Below are positions 1 through 5,611 of a DNA stretch of 10,568 nt, piece after piece. The notes below the pieces were generated by a model, which searched no databases, had not been told where the DNA came from, and was given only the letters and a program-made list of their open reading frames with translations. This DNA is from Deltaproteobacteria bacterium (GTDB taxonomy: Bacteria > Desulfobacterota > Desulfobacteria > Desulfobacterales > JAUVGT01). The translations under genes were made by a program, and so were the position numbers. The stretch is taken from positions 1 to 10,568 of the forward strand of contig JAUVGT010000160.1 in the NCBI GenBank assembly GCA_030593645.1, read 5' to 3'. Each line of letters opens with the position of its first letter. Position 1 is the first letter of the stretch.

Positions 1-1
1 A

Positions 2-79
2 TCAAGCTCATGCCCAATTGCCTGGATGGATGATCTATATGAATTATCCATGGAAGCAGATAAAGTTTTTACATTTTGA
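2..79 (+). CDS. possible C-terminal end of an upstream gene (partial)
   Basis: Frame 2 is open from the window edge to a TGA at 77-79, giving about 25 residues ending in MEADKVFTF. It stops 42 bp before the response regulator, a spacing that would fit an upstream operon partner. Frame 3 is also open across this stretch and runs into the regulator gene out of frame, so the choice of frame 2 rests only on the sensible stop position and acidic, amphipathic composition. No family is recognised. It could equally be non-coding leader DNA. Confidence 0.22.
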   Translation, partial: SSSCPIAWMDDLYELSMEADKVFTF

Positions 80-121
80 CTCCGCACATACCGCGGATCC
101 ATTCGCTGAAAGAGATTTAAA

Positions 122-514
122 ATGGCTAAAACAGTACTCATTGTGGATGATGAACCGAATATTGTGGTTGCCCTCCAATATTTGATGACCCAAAGCGGAC
201 ACGAGGTGATCACCGCCGCGGATGGTGAAGGTGCGCTTGAATGCATGGCAAAATTCATGCCCGATCTCATACTGCTCGATATCATGCTTCCGGGTATTGA
301 TGGATACGCGGTCTGTGAAATCATTCGTTTGAATGCTGAGTGGAGAAAAACAAAAATTATTTTCTTAACCGCCAAAGGCCGGGAAGAGGATATCGCCAAA
401 GGTATGGTTCTCGGAGCGGACGCGTATATCACCAAGCCGTATTCAAACGCAAAAGTTGTAAAAACCGTTAAGAAATTTTTATCTAAAAAAGAGAGTAAAT
501 CCGGGTTACAGTAA
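122..514 (+). CDS. single-domain response regulator (CheY-like receiver)
   Basis: A 130-residue protein that is one receiver domain and nothing else. The canonical phosphorylation site is complete: acidic pair D9-D10, phosphoacceptor D53 in LLDIMLPG, switch threonine T83 in FLTAK, aromatic Y102 and K105 in the TKP motif. It should accept a phosphoryl group from a histidine kinase and act by protein-protein contact, since no DNA-binding or enzymatic output domain follows; the short tail (SKKESKSGLQ) is basic and probably disordered. The ATG at 122 has only a weak ribosome-binding sequence (GAAAGAG about 8 bp upstream), which would fit translation coupled to an upstream gene. No kinase is visible in the window, so its partner is probably encoded to the left. 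It converges on yehW, with 80 bp between the two stops. The family call is very secure; the pathway is unknown. Confidence 0.95.
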   Translation: MAKTVLIVDDEPNIVVALQYLMTQSGHEVITAADGEGALECMAKFMPDLILLDIMLPGIDGYAVCEIIRLNAEWRKTKIIFLTAKGREEDIAKGMVLGADAYITKPYSNAKVVKTVKKFLSKKESKSGLQ

Positions 515-594
515 CTATCTTAGAAACCACCAAATACATTACAATTCCGTTCACTTTATTAAACCGTGTTTTTAAATGAAAAAATACCCGCCCC

Positions 595-1374
595 TCAATC
601 ATTTTTATTTTCAGAAATGTAAAACCGCTTTTCAATACACGAAAAAAACCAGTCAAAAAACAACGCAATGAATCCCGCGCTGAATGCTCCCTGGATAATC
701 ATGGCAGGATTGTTCTGTTCCAATCCCGAAAGAATGGGTGCACCAAGACCGCCGGCGCCAACCAGTGCCCCGATGGTTGCGGTACCGACATTTATCACGA
801 CAGCAGTCCGTACACCTGCCGAGATGATACGGGCAGACAGGGGGAGCTCAATTTGAAAGAGCACCTGCATCTTTGTCATCCCCATTCCAACAGCGGCTTC
901 CAACACCTCAAGGGATATCGATCGGATACCGATAATGGTATTGTTAAGTATGGGAAGCAGGCTGAATAAAAACAGAGCGATCAGTGTGGGGGTAAATCCG
1001 AATCCCACCGCTGGTACTGTAAGAGCAAGAACGGCTACAGGTGGAAATGTCTGTGAAAGGGAACTGATGCTCTGAATCAAAGGTTCAAAATCCTGTCCCA
1101 TTTTCCTTGTGGCAAAAATACCCAACCCAACGCCGGTCAAAATAGCCGCAACGGTTGATAAAACCACAAGGGCACAATGGTCCGCCACCAATTCTATCTG
1201 ATTTGCCCTCTGGTATAAAATCACGTCCCGGCCCATGGAAAAAGGTTCTAAAAAAAAGGAAAACATGGAATCGTTAATAATGACAAAAAAAATCAGACAA
1301 AAGAGAGTCAATTGTATAAACTCATTAATATGCGGAAAGAAACGATGTTCTCTTTTTAGCCAATGAATCATCAT
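595..1374 (-). CDS. yehW: osmoprotectant ABC importer, inner-membrane permease (YehW-like)
   Basis: A 259-residue membrane protein with the binding-protein-dependent permease fold. A first hydrophobic segment lies near residues 20-42, and further segments fall near 68-90, 110-145 and 180-240. The cytoplasmic EAA coupling loop is clear at residues 159-178 (EAAVGMGM... IELP), which contacts the ATPase. Its position as last gene of an osmF-yehY-yehX-yehW array identifies it as the second channel subunit of a YehZYXW/OpuB-type glycine betaine-family importer. The start ATG (1372-1374) is followed directly by a second ATG. Its ribosome-binding context has been changed: a palindromic element (1382-1564) now separates it from yehX, and no strong Shine-Dalgarno remains, only GAGA-like sequence from the element end. 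The coding frame itself is intact. It ends tail-to-tail with the response regulator without an obvious hairpin terminator. Confidence 0.92.
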   Translation of the reverse strand: MMIHWLKREHRFFPHINEFIQLTLFCLIFFVIINDSMFSFFLEPFSMGRDVILYQRANQIELVADHCALVVLSTVAAILTGVGLGIFATRKMGQDFEPLIQSISSLSQTFPPVAVLALTVPAVGFGFTPTLIALFLFSLLPILNNTIIGIRSISLEVLEAAVGMGMTKMQVLFQIELPLSARIISAGVRTAVVINVGTATIGALVGAGGLGAPILSGLEQNNPAMIIQGAFSAGFIALFFDWFFSCIEKRFYISENKND

Positions 1375-1381
1375 ATTTGAT
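1371..1381. repeat. direct repeat, copy 1 (candidate target-site duplication)
   Basis: TCATATTTGAT, identical to 1565-1575 and flanking the palindromic element. This copy holds the start codon of yehW (CAT on +). The exact duplication length is ambiguous (about 6-11 bp) because the element ends themselves resemble GATGG/GACGG. Confidence 0.8.
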
Positions 1382-1564
1382 GGTCTCGTAAAAAATCCGA
1401 ATGAGACGGTTTCGTAAAAAGTTCAAATTCAAGGCGTGCAAATTTCGTAATCATGAAGCGTACTTATCGGACCCGCCCTGTTAAAACTGTCTTTTTATTT
1501 AACAGGGGAGTTGAATGATTGCGAAATGCAGCACAACGCAGAAGTTGGACTTTTTACGAAACCG
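1382..1564. mobile_element. MITE-like palindromic element inserted between yehX and yehW
   Basis: A non-coding insertion of about 183 bp flanked by the 11 bp direct repeats at 1371-1381 and 1565-1575. The right end (1547-1563, GGACTTTTTACGAAACC) is the reverse complement of an inner left copy at 1408-1424 (16/17) and an outermost left copy at 1382-1398 (15/17), so the left end is doubled in tandem. Similarity between the arms continues inward for about 50 bp with small gaps. The centre holds a perfect 10 bp stem, 1476-1485 with 1498-1507, loop 12. The whole unit could therefore fold into one long hairpin in DNA or in the operon transcript. No transposase is encoded, so if mobile it depends on an enzyme elsewhere. 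A third copy of the end sequence is at 9587-9603. It may also act as an RNA processing or attenuation structure between the two cistrons; that is inference. Confidence 0.8.
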
Positions 1565-1575
1565 TCATATTTGAT
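1565..1575. repeat. direct repeat, copy 2 (candidate target-site duplication)
   Basis: TCATATTTGAT, identical to 1371-1381. This copy holds the TGA stop of yehX (TCA at 1565-1567 on +). Removing the element together with one copy recreates an ATGA stop/start overlap between yehX and yehW. Confidence 0.8.
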
Positions 1576-2665
1576 TCTGCCTGTTCACAACTTCCTGAAT
1601 GCCCTCCAGTGTAACTTCCCCCTGTAGTCTGTGTTCGCGGTCTACAATCGGTATGGAACGAATACCTTCTCCAATCATTTTTGAAAGAGCATCTCGAAGT
1701 GTATTCATCGGGGAGATGCTCAACGTGTTCGGCTGGATCAATGTCATTTCATCTGATACGGATTTTTTATGATCTGCCTTTCTTAAATTGATCCATCCTT
1801 TTAGTACCCCCCGGGAATCAGTGACCCAAAGAAACGGATGCTCTGCAAATTTTGATACGATTTCGTCTACTCTTTCATTTTCATCCACATGGTGTGCGTC
1901 ATGCATATGGTCTCTGCTTGTTAAACGAAGCAATCTTTTTAATGCCCTGTCGGTACCGATAAAATCCCGTATGAATTGGTTTTTGGGTTCGGTTAGTATT
2001 CTGTCTGGTGAATCGTCCTGTATGATTTTACCGTCTTTCATTATGATTAGTTTATCTGCCAGTTTAATGGCTTCATCCAGATCATGGGTGATGAAAACGA
2101 TTGTCTTTTTCACCCGATTTTGTATCTCTAAAAATTCTGTCTGAAGAATTTCCCGGGTCAGGGGATCGACGGCACCAAAAGGCTCATCCATCAGCAGGAT
2201 TGATGGATCAGCAGCCAGCGCACGGGCCACACCAATTCTCTGCGCTTCTCCACCGGAAAGCTGGTTAGGATATTTCTCCAGGTAGATCTTTGAATCCAGA
2301 CCAACCAGTTCCAGTAATTCATTTGTTCTTTCCCGGATTTTGTGTTTACTCCATTTCAAGAGCCTTGGAACCACAGAAATATTATTACTCACGCTCATAT
2401 GCGGAAACAGTCCTATATTCTGGATCACATATCCAATACTTCGCCTTAATTTTTCCGGATGGAATTTATTGATATCTTTCGAGTCAATTGTGATTTTGCC
2501 ATGGGTTGGCTTTACCATCAGGTTAATCATTTTTAGTGTTGTGGTTTTCCCGCAGCCCGAAGGTCCGATAATTACAGATATTTGTCCTTTGGGAAAAGTT
2601 ACATTTAAATTGCTCACCGCTTTTAGTTCACCGTAATATTTTTCGATCTCTCTCAATTGAATCAT
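1565..2665 (-). CDS. yehX: osmoprotectant ABC importer, ATPase with CBS domains (YehX/OpuCA-like)
   Basis: A 366-residue cytoplasmic ATPase that powers uptake by the YehY/YehW channel. Visible motifs: Walker A GPSGCGKT (34-41), Q-loop Q82 in VIQNIGLFPH, ABC signature LSGGE (136-140), Walker B ILLMDEP (156-162) with catalytic E161, and switch histidine H194. A C-terminal region (about 265-366) looks like a CBS pair, with the typical SIPIVD strand near 337-342. CBS domains of related OpuA/ProV-type ATPases sense ionic strength or nucleotides, so osmotic gating is plausible but not shown. It is longer than E. coli YehX (about 308 residues), mostly in this tail. The start ATG overlaps the yehY stop as ATGA, behind a strong GGAGGGAG ribosome-binding site inside yehY. 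The last codons lie in the direct repeat created by the downstream insertion, which leaves the protein end unchanged. Confidence 0.95.
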   Translation of the reverse strand: MIQLREIEKYYGELKAVSNLNVTFPKGQISVIIGPSGCGKTTTLKMINLMVKPTHGKITIDSKDINKFHPEKLRRSIGYVIQNIGLFPHMSVSNNISVVPRLLKWSKHKIRERTNELLELVGLDSKIYLEKYPNQLSGGEAQRIGVARALAADPSILLMDEPFGAVDPLTREILQTEFLEIQNRVKKTIVFITHDLDEAIKLADKLIIMKDGKIIQDDSPDRILTEPKNQFIRDFIGTDRALKRLLRLTSRDHMHDAHHVDENERVDEIVSKFAEHPFLWVTDSRGVLKGWINLRKADHKKSVSDEMTLIQPNTLSISPMNTLRDALSKMIGEGIRSIPIVDREHRLQGEVTLEGIQEVVNRQNQI

Positions 2666-3756
2666 GTCTTCTCCCTCCTAAGACCGCGGGGTGTTAATAA
2701 ATCTTCGAGCAATGTCATACCTTTATCCGCGATAATAGCCAGCATCACAATAGGAATAACGCCCATGATTACCAGGTCCGGTGCTGCCTGACTCATCCCC
2801 TGAAAGATGAATAAACCTAAACCACCGGCATTAATCAGTGTTGCCACAGTGATGGTTCCTATCGCCTGAACCATTGACGTTCGTATGCCTCTCACTATAA
2901 CAGGAATACCAATAGGCAGTTCCACTGAGATTAACAGGCGGTACTTCCCCATGCCCATTCCAATCCCCGCTTCTCTAACTGATTGATTGACCGCGGCAAG
3001 ACCTGCATAAGTATTTCGTATAATTGGAAGGAGCGCATAGAGAATTAAAGCAATCAAAGCAGGGGCCGCTCCGATTCCTTTTATTCCTAAATCCCTTAAA
3101 AACGGAAATCGTGCAGTAAGAATCGCCAGGGGTAAAATCAAAATTGAAAAAAGTGCCAGACTTGGAATAGCCTGAACACTATTTGCTAAAAAGAAAACAA
3201 TACTCCCGGTTTTTTTCAACTTCCAGGCCAAAACACCAAAGAAAACACCAAGAATAGACGCAGTCACTGTAGTAATAATGGTCAACCGAATATGAGCGGT
3301 TAATTCTCTGAAAAATTCTTCTTGACGGACTCTAAATTCGATAACCAGTGATAGCTGATCAAAAAAACCCCAATAAACAGCCATCAATAATAAAGCCGCT
3401 ACAAAAAACGGAAAAAGAGTGTTAATAAATGAAATTTTGAGTTCACGGCTGCCTGCGTAGAATAGAATAACACTTGCGGACAAAAGACCCCACATACCGG
3501 GACCCGGCGAGATAATTTTATTCAGCTCTCCAGATAATGCCGGGAATACATGGTTGTTGACCAAAGCAATAACGGACCAGGGAACAAAAAACCAGGCCGT
3601 ACTGAAAAACATTTTTACATATGATCCTCTTATATCTTTACCCCGTAATGAAAGGATAAGACACAAAACGATCATGATGAAGGAGAGAAAACCAAAAACA
3701 GAAGAAATCTCCCAAATTCTCAATCCTGTCCCTTCAACCACCCGGTTCTGCTTCAA
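2662..3756 (-). CDS. yehY: osmoprotectant ABC importer, inner-membrane permease (YehY-like)
   Basis: A polytopic membrane protein, 364 residues from the first usable start. The N-terminal half contains an extra set of hydrophobic segments as in YehY, and the C-terminal half is the permease domain with the coupling loop EAGIGMGM... VELP at residues 262-281. It pairs with YehW to form the channel, and its stop overlaps the yehX start (ATGA), implying translational coupling. The start is doubtful. Position 3756 is a TTG without any Shine-Dalgarno, and the same frame stays open upstream as a hydrophobic helix (YFLGTILSSLFLLFPLIT) running straight into the conserved KQNRVVEGTG region. The true protein therefore probably begins about 20 residues earlier (see 3757-3821). 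The family assignment is secure; the 5' boundary is not. Confidence 0.9.
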   Translation of the reverse strand: MKQNRVVEGTGLRIWEISSVFGFLSFIMIVLCLILSLRGKDIRGSYVKMFFSTAWFFVPWSVIALVNNHVFPALSGELNKIISPGPGMWGLLSASVILFYAGSRELKISFINTLFPFFVAALLLMAVYWGFFDQLSLVIEFRVRQEEFFRELTAHIRLTIITTVTASILGVFFGVLAWKLKKTGSIVFFLANSVQAIPSLALFSILILPLAILTARFPFLRDLGIKGIGAAPALIALILYALLPIIRNTYAGLAAVNQSVREAGIGMGMGKYRLLISVELPIGIPVIVRGIRTSMVQAIGTITVATLINAGGLGLFIFQGMSQAAPDLVIMGVIPIVMLAIIADKGMTLLEDLLTPRGLRREKT

Positions 3757-3821
3757 GGTGATCAGTGGGAACAGCAGAAAAAGGCTGGATAGTATGGTAC
3801 CCAGGAAATATATTTTATCAT
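3757..3821 (-). other. probable missing N-terminus of yehY (first membrane helix, start disrupted)
   Basis: In frame with yehY, and without stop codons back to a TAG near 3890, this stretch encodes a hydrophobic helix continuous with the gene. No ATG, GTG or TTG occurs in that frame here. An ATG at 3819-3821 lies one frame off. One additional A in the adjacent run of four (T-run 3813-3816 on +) would give MIKIYFLGTI followed by the rest of YehY. So either a one-base deletion or sequencing error has disconnected the start, or the gene uses a rare start codon such as ATT after GGAAGG. Related YehY proteins begin with a membrane helix at this point, which supports the extension. Confidence 0.6.
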
Positions 3822-3930
3822 GGATCTTTAAAAAAACAATAATACCTTCCGGATATTTAGAGGGTTCAAGTGATTTTTCGGAAGACCGACCCTATGCATA
3901 AATGATGTATTGGCTGCTCTGAATCAATCA

Positions 3931-3950
3931 GGCTTTTACGTTTAAAAGCC
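3931..3950. other. intercistronic hairpin between osmF and yehY
   Basis: Perfect 8 bp stem GGCTTTTA/TAAAAGCC with a 4-base loop, 45 bp after the osmF stop in the direction of transcription. No U-run follows on the minus strand, so it is not a standard intrinsic terminator. Hairpins placed after binding-protein genes often protect the upstream message and allow excess binding protein over the membrane subunits; that role is inferred here. Confidence 0.5.
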
Positions 3951-3994
3951 ATGGATCTTCAAACCCTTTTATCCAATTTGATGGGAGAAGAACT

Positions 3995-4933
3995 CTACTT
4001 TTTAATAAATCGCTTTTGTTCGAGGTATTCTTTAGCTACAGCCTTGGCTCCACGGCCCTCCACCGCGATATATGAGTTCAGTCTCTGAAGGGTTTTTAAA
4101 TCAAGCGATTCGAATACCGGTTTGAGCAATAATCTAATTTCCGGATATTTTCCAATGATCGCTTTCCGGATAATCGGGGCAGGCGCGTAGACCGGCTGGA
4201 CACCCAAATTATCTTCAAGAATAAGAAGTCCCAGGGCTGCAATTTGTCCGTCCGTTCCATATGCCATTGCGGCATTAACTCCGCTGGTTCCGCGGGCTGC
4301 CGCTTTTTCGGTATTCGCTGTGTTGCCTCCGGCAAGAACCAGTAGCTGCGATTTCTTTAGATGAAAAGCATAAGCTTTTTCAAAAGCCGGCAGCGAGTCA
4401 GGGCGTGTGACAAATTCTTCAGAGCAGGCGATCTTAACCTTTCCACCCCGGTTAACATATGCTGAAAAGTTCTTCAGGGTTTTGAGTTTTTCCTTTTCAG
4501 CCAAATCTTTCCGAACGGCAATGGCCCACGTATTGTTTGCCCTGGCAGGCTTTAACCAGACAATGTTGTTCTTTTCAAGATCAAGTTTTTTGACCCGCTC
4601 ATATCCCTTTTGAAAATCTTTCCAAACTTCCGGCTTGGTTCCCGAAAAAAAGAAACCGCCATTTCCGGTATATTCCGGGTAAATATCAATTTCACCGCTG
4701 ATAATCGCTTTTCTGATGATTCCGGTGGTTCCAAATTCTGACTTGTTTGAAATATTATAGCCATTTGCAGCCAGTACCAATGCGATCATATTCCCCAAAA
4801 GAGCGCCTTCGGTATCGATTTTTGATGCCACCACAATGGGCACTTTATTTTTAACTCCTTTTGATTGCAGACCGGTGGTCATAAAGATAATAATAACCAA
4901 AGAGCATATAAACAATATGGATATATTTTTCAT
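3995..4933 (-). CDS. osmF: periplasmic glycine betaine-family binding protein (OsmF/YehZ)
   Basis: A 312-residue solute receptor of the importer. Residues 1 to about 24 are a signal peptide (KN start, hydrophobic ISILFICSLVIIIFMTT), so the mature protein is periplasmic. The OpuAC-type binding fold carries the OsmF signatures SKIDTEGALLGN (37-48), EIDIYPEYTGNG (81-92), NNTW (133-136), GVNAAMAYGTDG and VQPVYAPAP, which match E. coli OsmF/YehZ as I remember it nearly throughout. E. coli YehZYXW is a low-affinity glycine betaine importer; the ligand here is inferred. The ATG has an ideal GAAAGGAGT ribosome-binding site 5 bases upstream. It is the first gene of the four-gene unit and is separated from yehY by 238 bp that hold a small hairpin and the yehY 5' extension. 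Confidence 0.96.
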   Translation of the reverse strand: MKNISILFICSLVIIIFMTTGLQSKGVKNKVPIVVASKIDTEGALLGNMIALVLAANGYNISNKSEFGTTGIIRKAIISGEIDIYPEYTGNGGFFFSGTKPEVWKDFQKGYERVKKLDLEKNNIVWLKPARANNTWAIAVRKDLAEKEKLKTLKNFSAYVNRGGKVKIACSEEFVTRPDSLPAFEKAYAFHLKKSQLLVLAGGNTANTEKAAARGTSGVNAAMAYGTDGQIAALGLLILEDNLGVQPVYAPAPIIRKAIIGKYPEIRLLLKPVFESLDLKTLQRLNSYIAVEGRGAKAVAKEYLEQKRFIKK

Positions 4934-4971
4934 TTTTGACTCCTTTCAAACAATGATTGCATATATGAAAA

Positions 4972-4996
4972 ATTCTTACATGAAAAAAGTAAGAAT
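4972..4996. promoter_or_regulatory. inverted repeat in the osmF leader
   Basis: Perfect 8 bp inverted repeat ATTCTTAC/GTAAGAAT with a 9-base spacer, 39 bp upstream of the osmF start. It is placed where an operator or a 5' leader hairpin would affect the whole importer operon. I could not find a convincing -35/-10 pair nearby, so promoter position and regulator remain open. Confidence 0.4.
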
Positions 4997-5118
4997 AATA
5001 GATTGCTCCGTTACTTTTTATTTATTTTGTCAGTAAAAATATACAGTTGATAAATCCAGGAAAATTCGAACACAGATGACATTACATACCCTATGAACTC
5101 TGAAATCTAAAGTCAAGG

Positions 5119-5276
5119 GGATATCCAACAGCAATTCTCGGTGAATGTAATAAAAATCACCAAACGTACTCCGCCGATATGACGCGGTTAAAACTTTACG
5201 AAAGATAATGATAATTATCTGCTGTAAAGTAAGCCTGTTAACGTTTTCTTTTTTCACCGAGAATTGCTGGATATCC
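5119..5276. repeat. nested palindromic element (about 158 bp) in the osmF/CARDB intergenic region
   Basis: The outer arms are perfect over 16 bp: 5130-5145 (AGCAATTCTCGGTGAA) with 5253-5268. Both are bordered by the self-complementary GGATATCC (5119-5126 and 5269-5276). The centre is a second structure made of ACTTTAC/GTAAAGT (5193-5199, 5224-5230) enclosing AGATAAT/ATTATCT (5203-5209, 5214-5220). A reading frame of about 100 codons crosses it on the minus strand, but it overlaps the palindromes and has no family resemblance, so I treat it as non-coding. The layout is that of a MITE-like or structured intergenic repeat. Together with the flanking features this explains most of the 678 bp gene-free stretch 4934-5611. 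Confidence 0.6.
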
Positions 5277-5427
5277 AACGTCAACTCCCTGTAAAGCACC
5301 TGTATTTTACTATGTTTGTCCTCATGCCCAATTGCGGGCACTTGTAGGCCCTTAGGGCTATTTTTATGAATATAGAAAATGGGTTAAATCAATCTCTTCT
5401 TGAAGCTTCTCCACCTTTATTCTCGCT

Positions 5428-5466
5428 TGTGAAATATATCACACTTTATATGTGATATATTTCATA
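5428..5466 (+). promoter_or_regulatory. two tandem CRP/FNR-type operator boxes
   Basis: Box 1 (5428-5443) is TGTGA-N6-TCACA, a perfect match to the CRP-family palindrome. Box 2 (5451-5466) is TGTGA-N6-TCATA, one base off. Their centres are 23 bp apart, close to two helical turns, so two dimers would bind the same DNA face. The arms also form one perfect 14 bp inverted repeat (5430-5443 with 5451-5464). If the promoter used TAAACT (5488-5493) as -10, box 2 would sit near -41, a class II activator position; this is inferred. The likely target is the exported CARDB protein starting at 5612. Desulfobacterota carry several CRP/FNR relatives (for example HcpR) with similar sites, so the regulator cannot be named. 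Confidence 0.55.
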
Positions 5467-5511
5467 GGACGTTAGTATTCTTTGGAATAAACTGACGAAA
5501 AAACAGATACG

Positions 5512-5529
5512 CTAAAAAATATATTTTAG
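5512..5529. promoter_or_regulatory. AT-rich palindrome in the CARDB gene leader
   Basis: CTAAAA-N6-TTTTAG lies between the CRP-like boxes and the start codon, with a TATATT hexamer (5520-5525) inside it that could be a -10 element. No good -35 is found at the right distance. It may be an additional operator or simply AT-rich promoter DNA. Confidence 0.3.
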
Positions 5530-5611
5530 TATACCTATATCGTCTTTTCATTTTGGCAGACACGGAAACACAGTGAAAGAAATAGTTTTCGTAATAAATA
5601 AGGAGAAAAAG

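Noticed and set aside
515..594. Possible shared terminator between the response regulator and yehW
   Set aside because: The 80 bp gap contains T- and A-runs but no GC-rich stem convincing enough to call.
668..856. Plus-strand ORF opposite yehW, and similar antisense ORFs within yehX, osmF, the CARDB gene and the FIST gene
   Set aside because: They lie fully within well-supported genes on the other strand or in other frames, and lack ribosome-binding sites and family resemblance.
5030..5341. Minus-strand ORF of about 103 codons in the osmF/CARDB intergenic region
   Set aside because: It runs through the nested palindromes, has no ribosome-binding site, and its product has no family resemblance; the open frame is best explained by AT-rich repeat DNA.
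5573..5611. Upstream GTG start for the CARDB protein
   Set aside because: No Shine-Dalgarno precedes it, while ATG 5612 has AGGAG at good spacing and directly begins a proper signal peptide.
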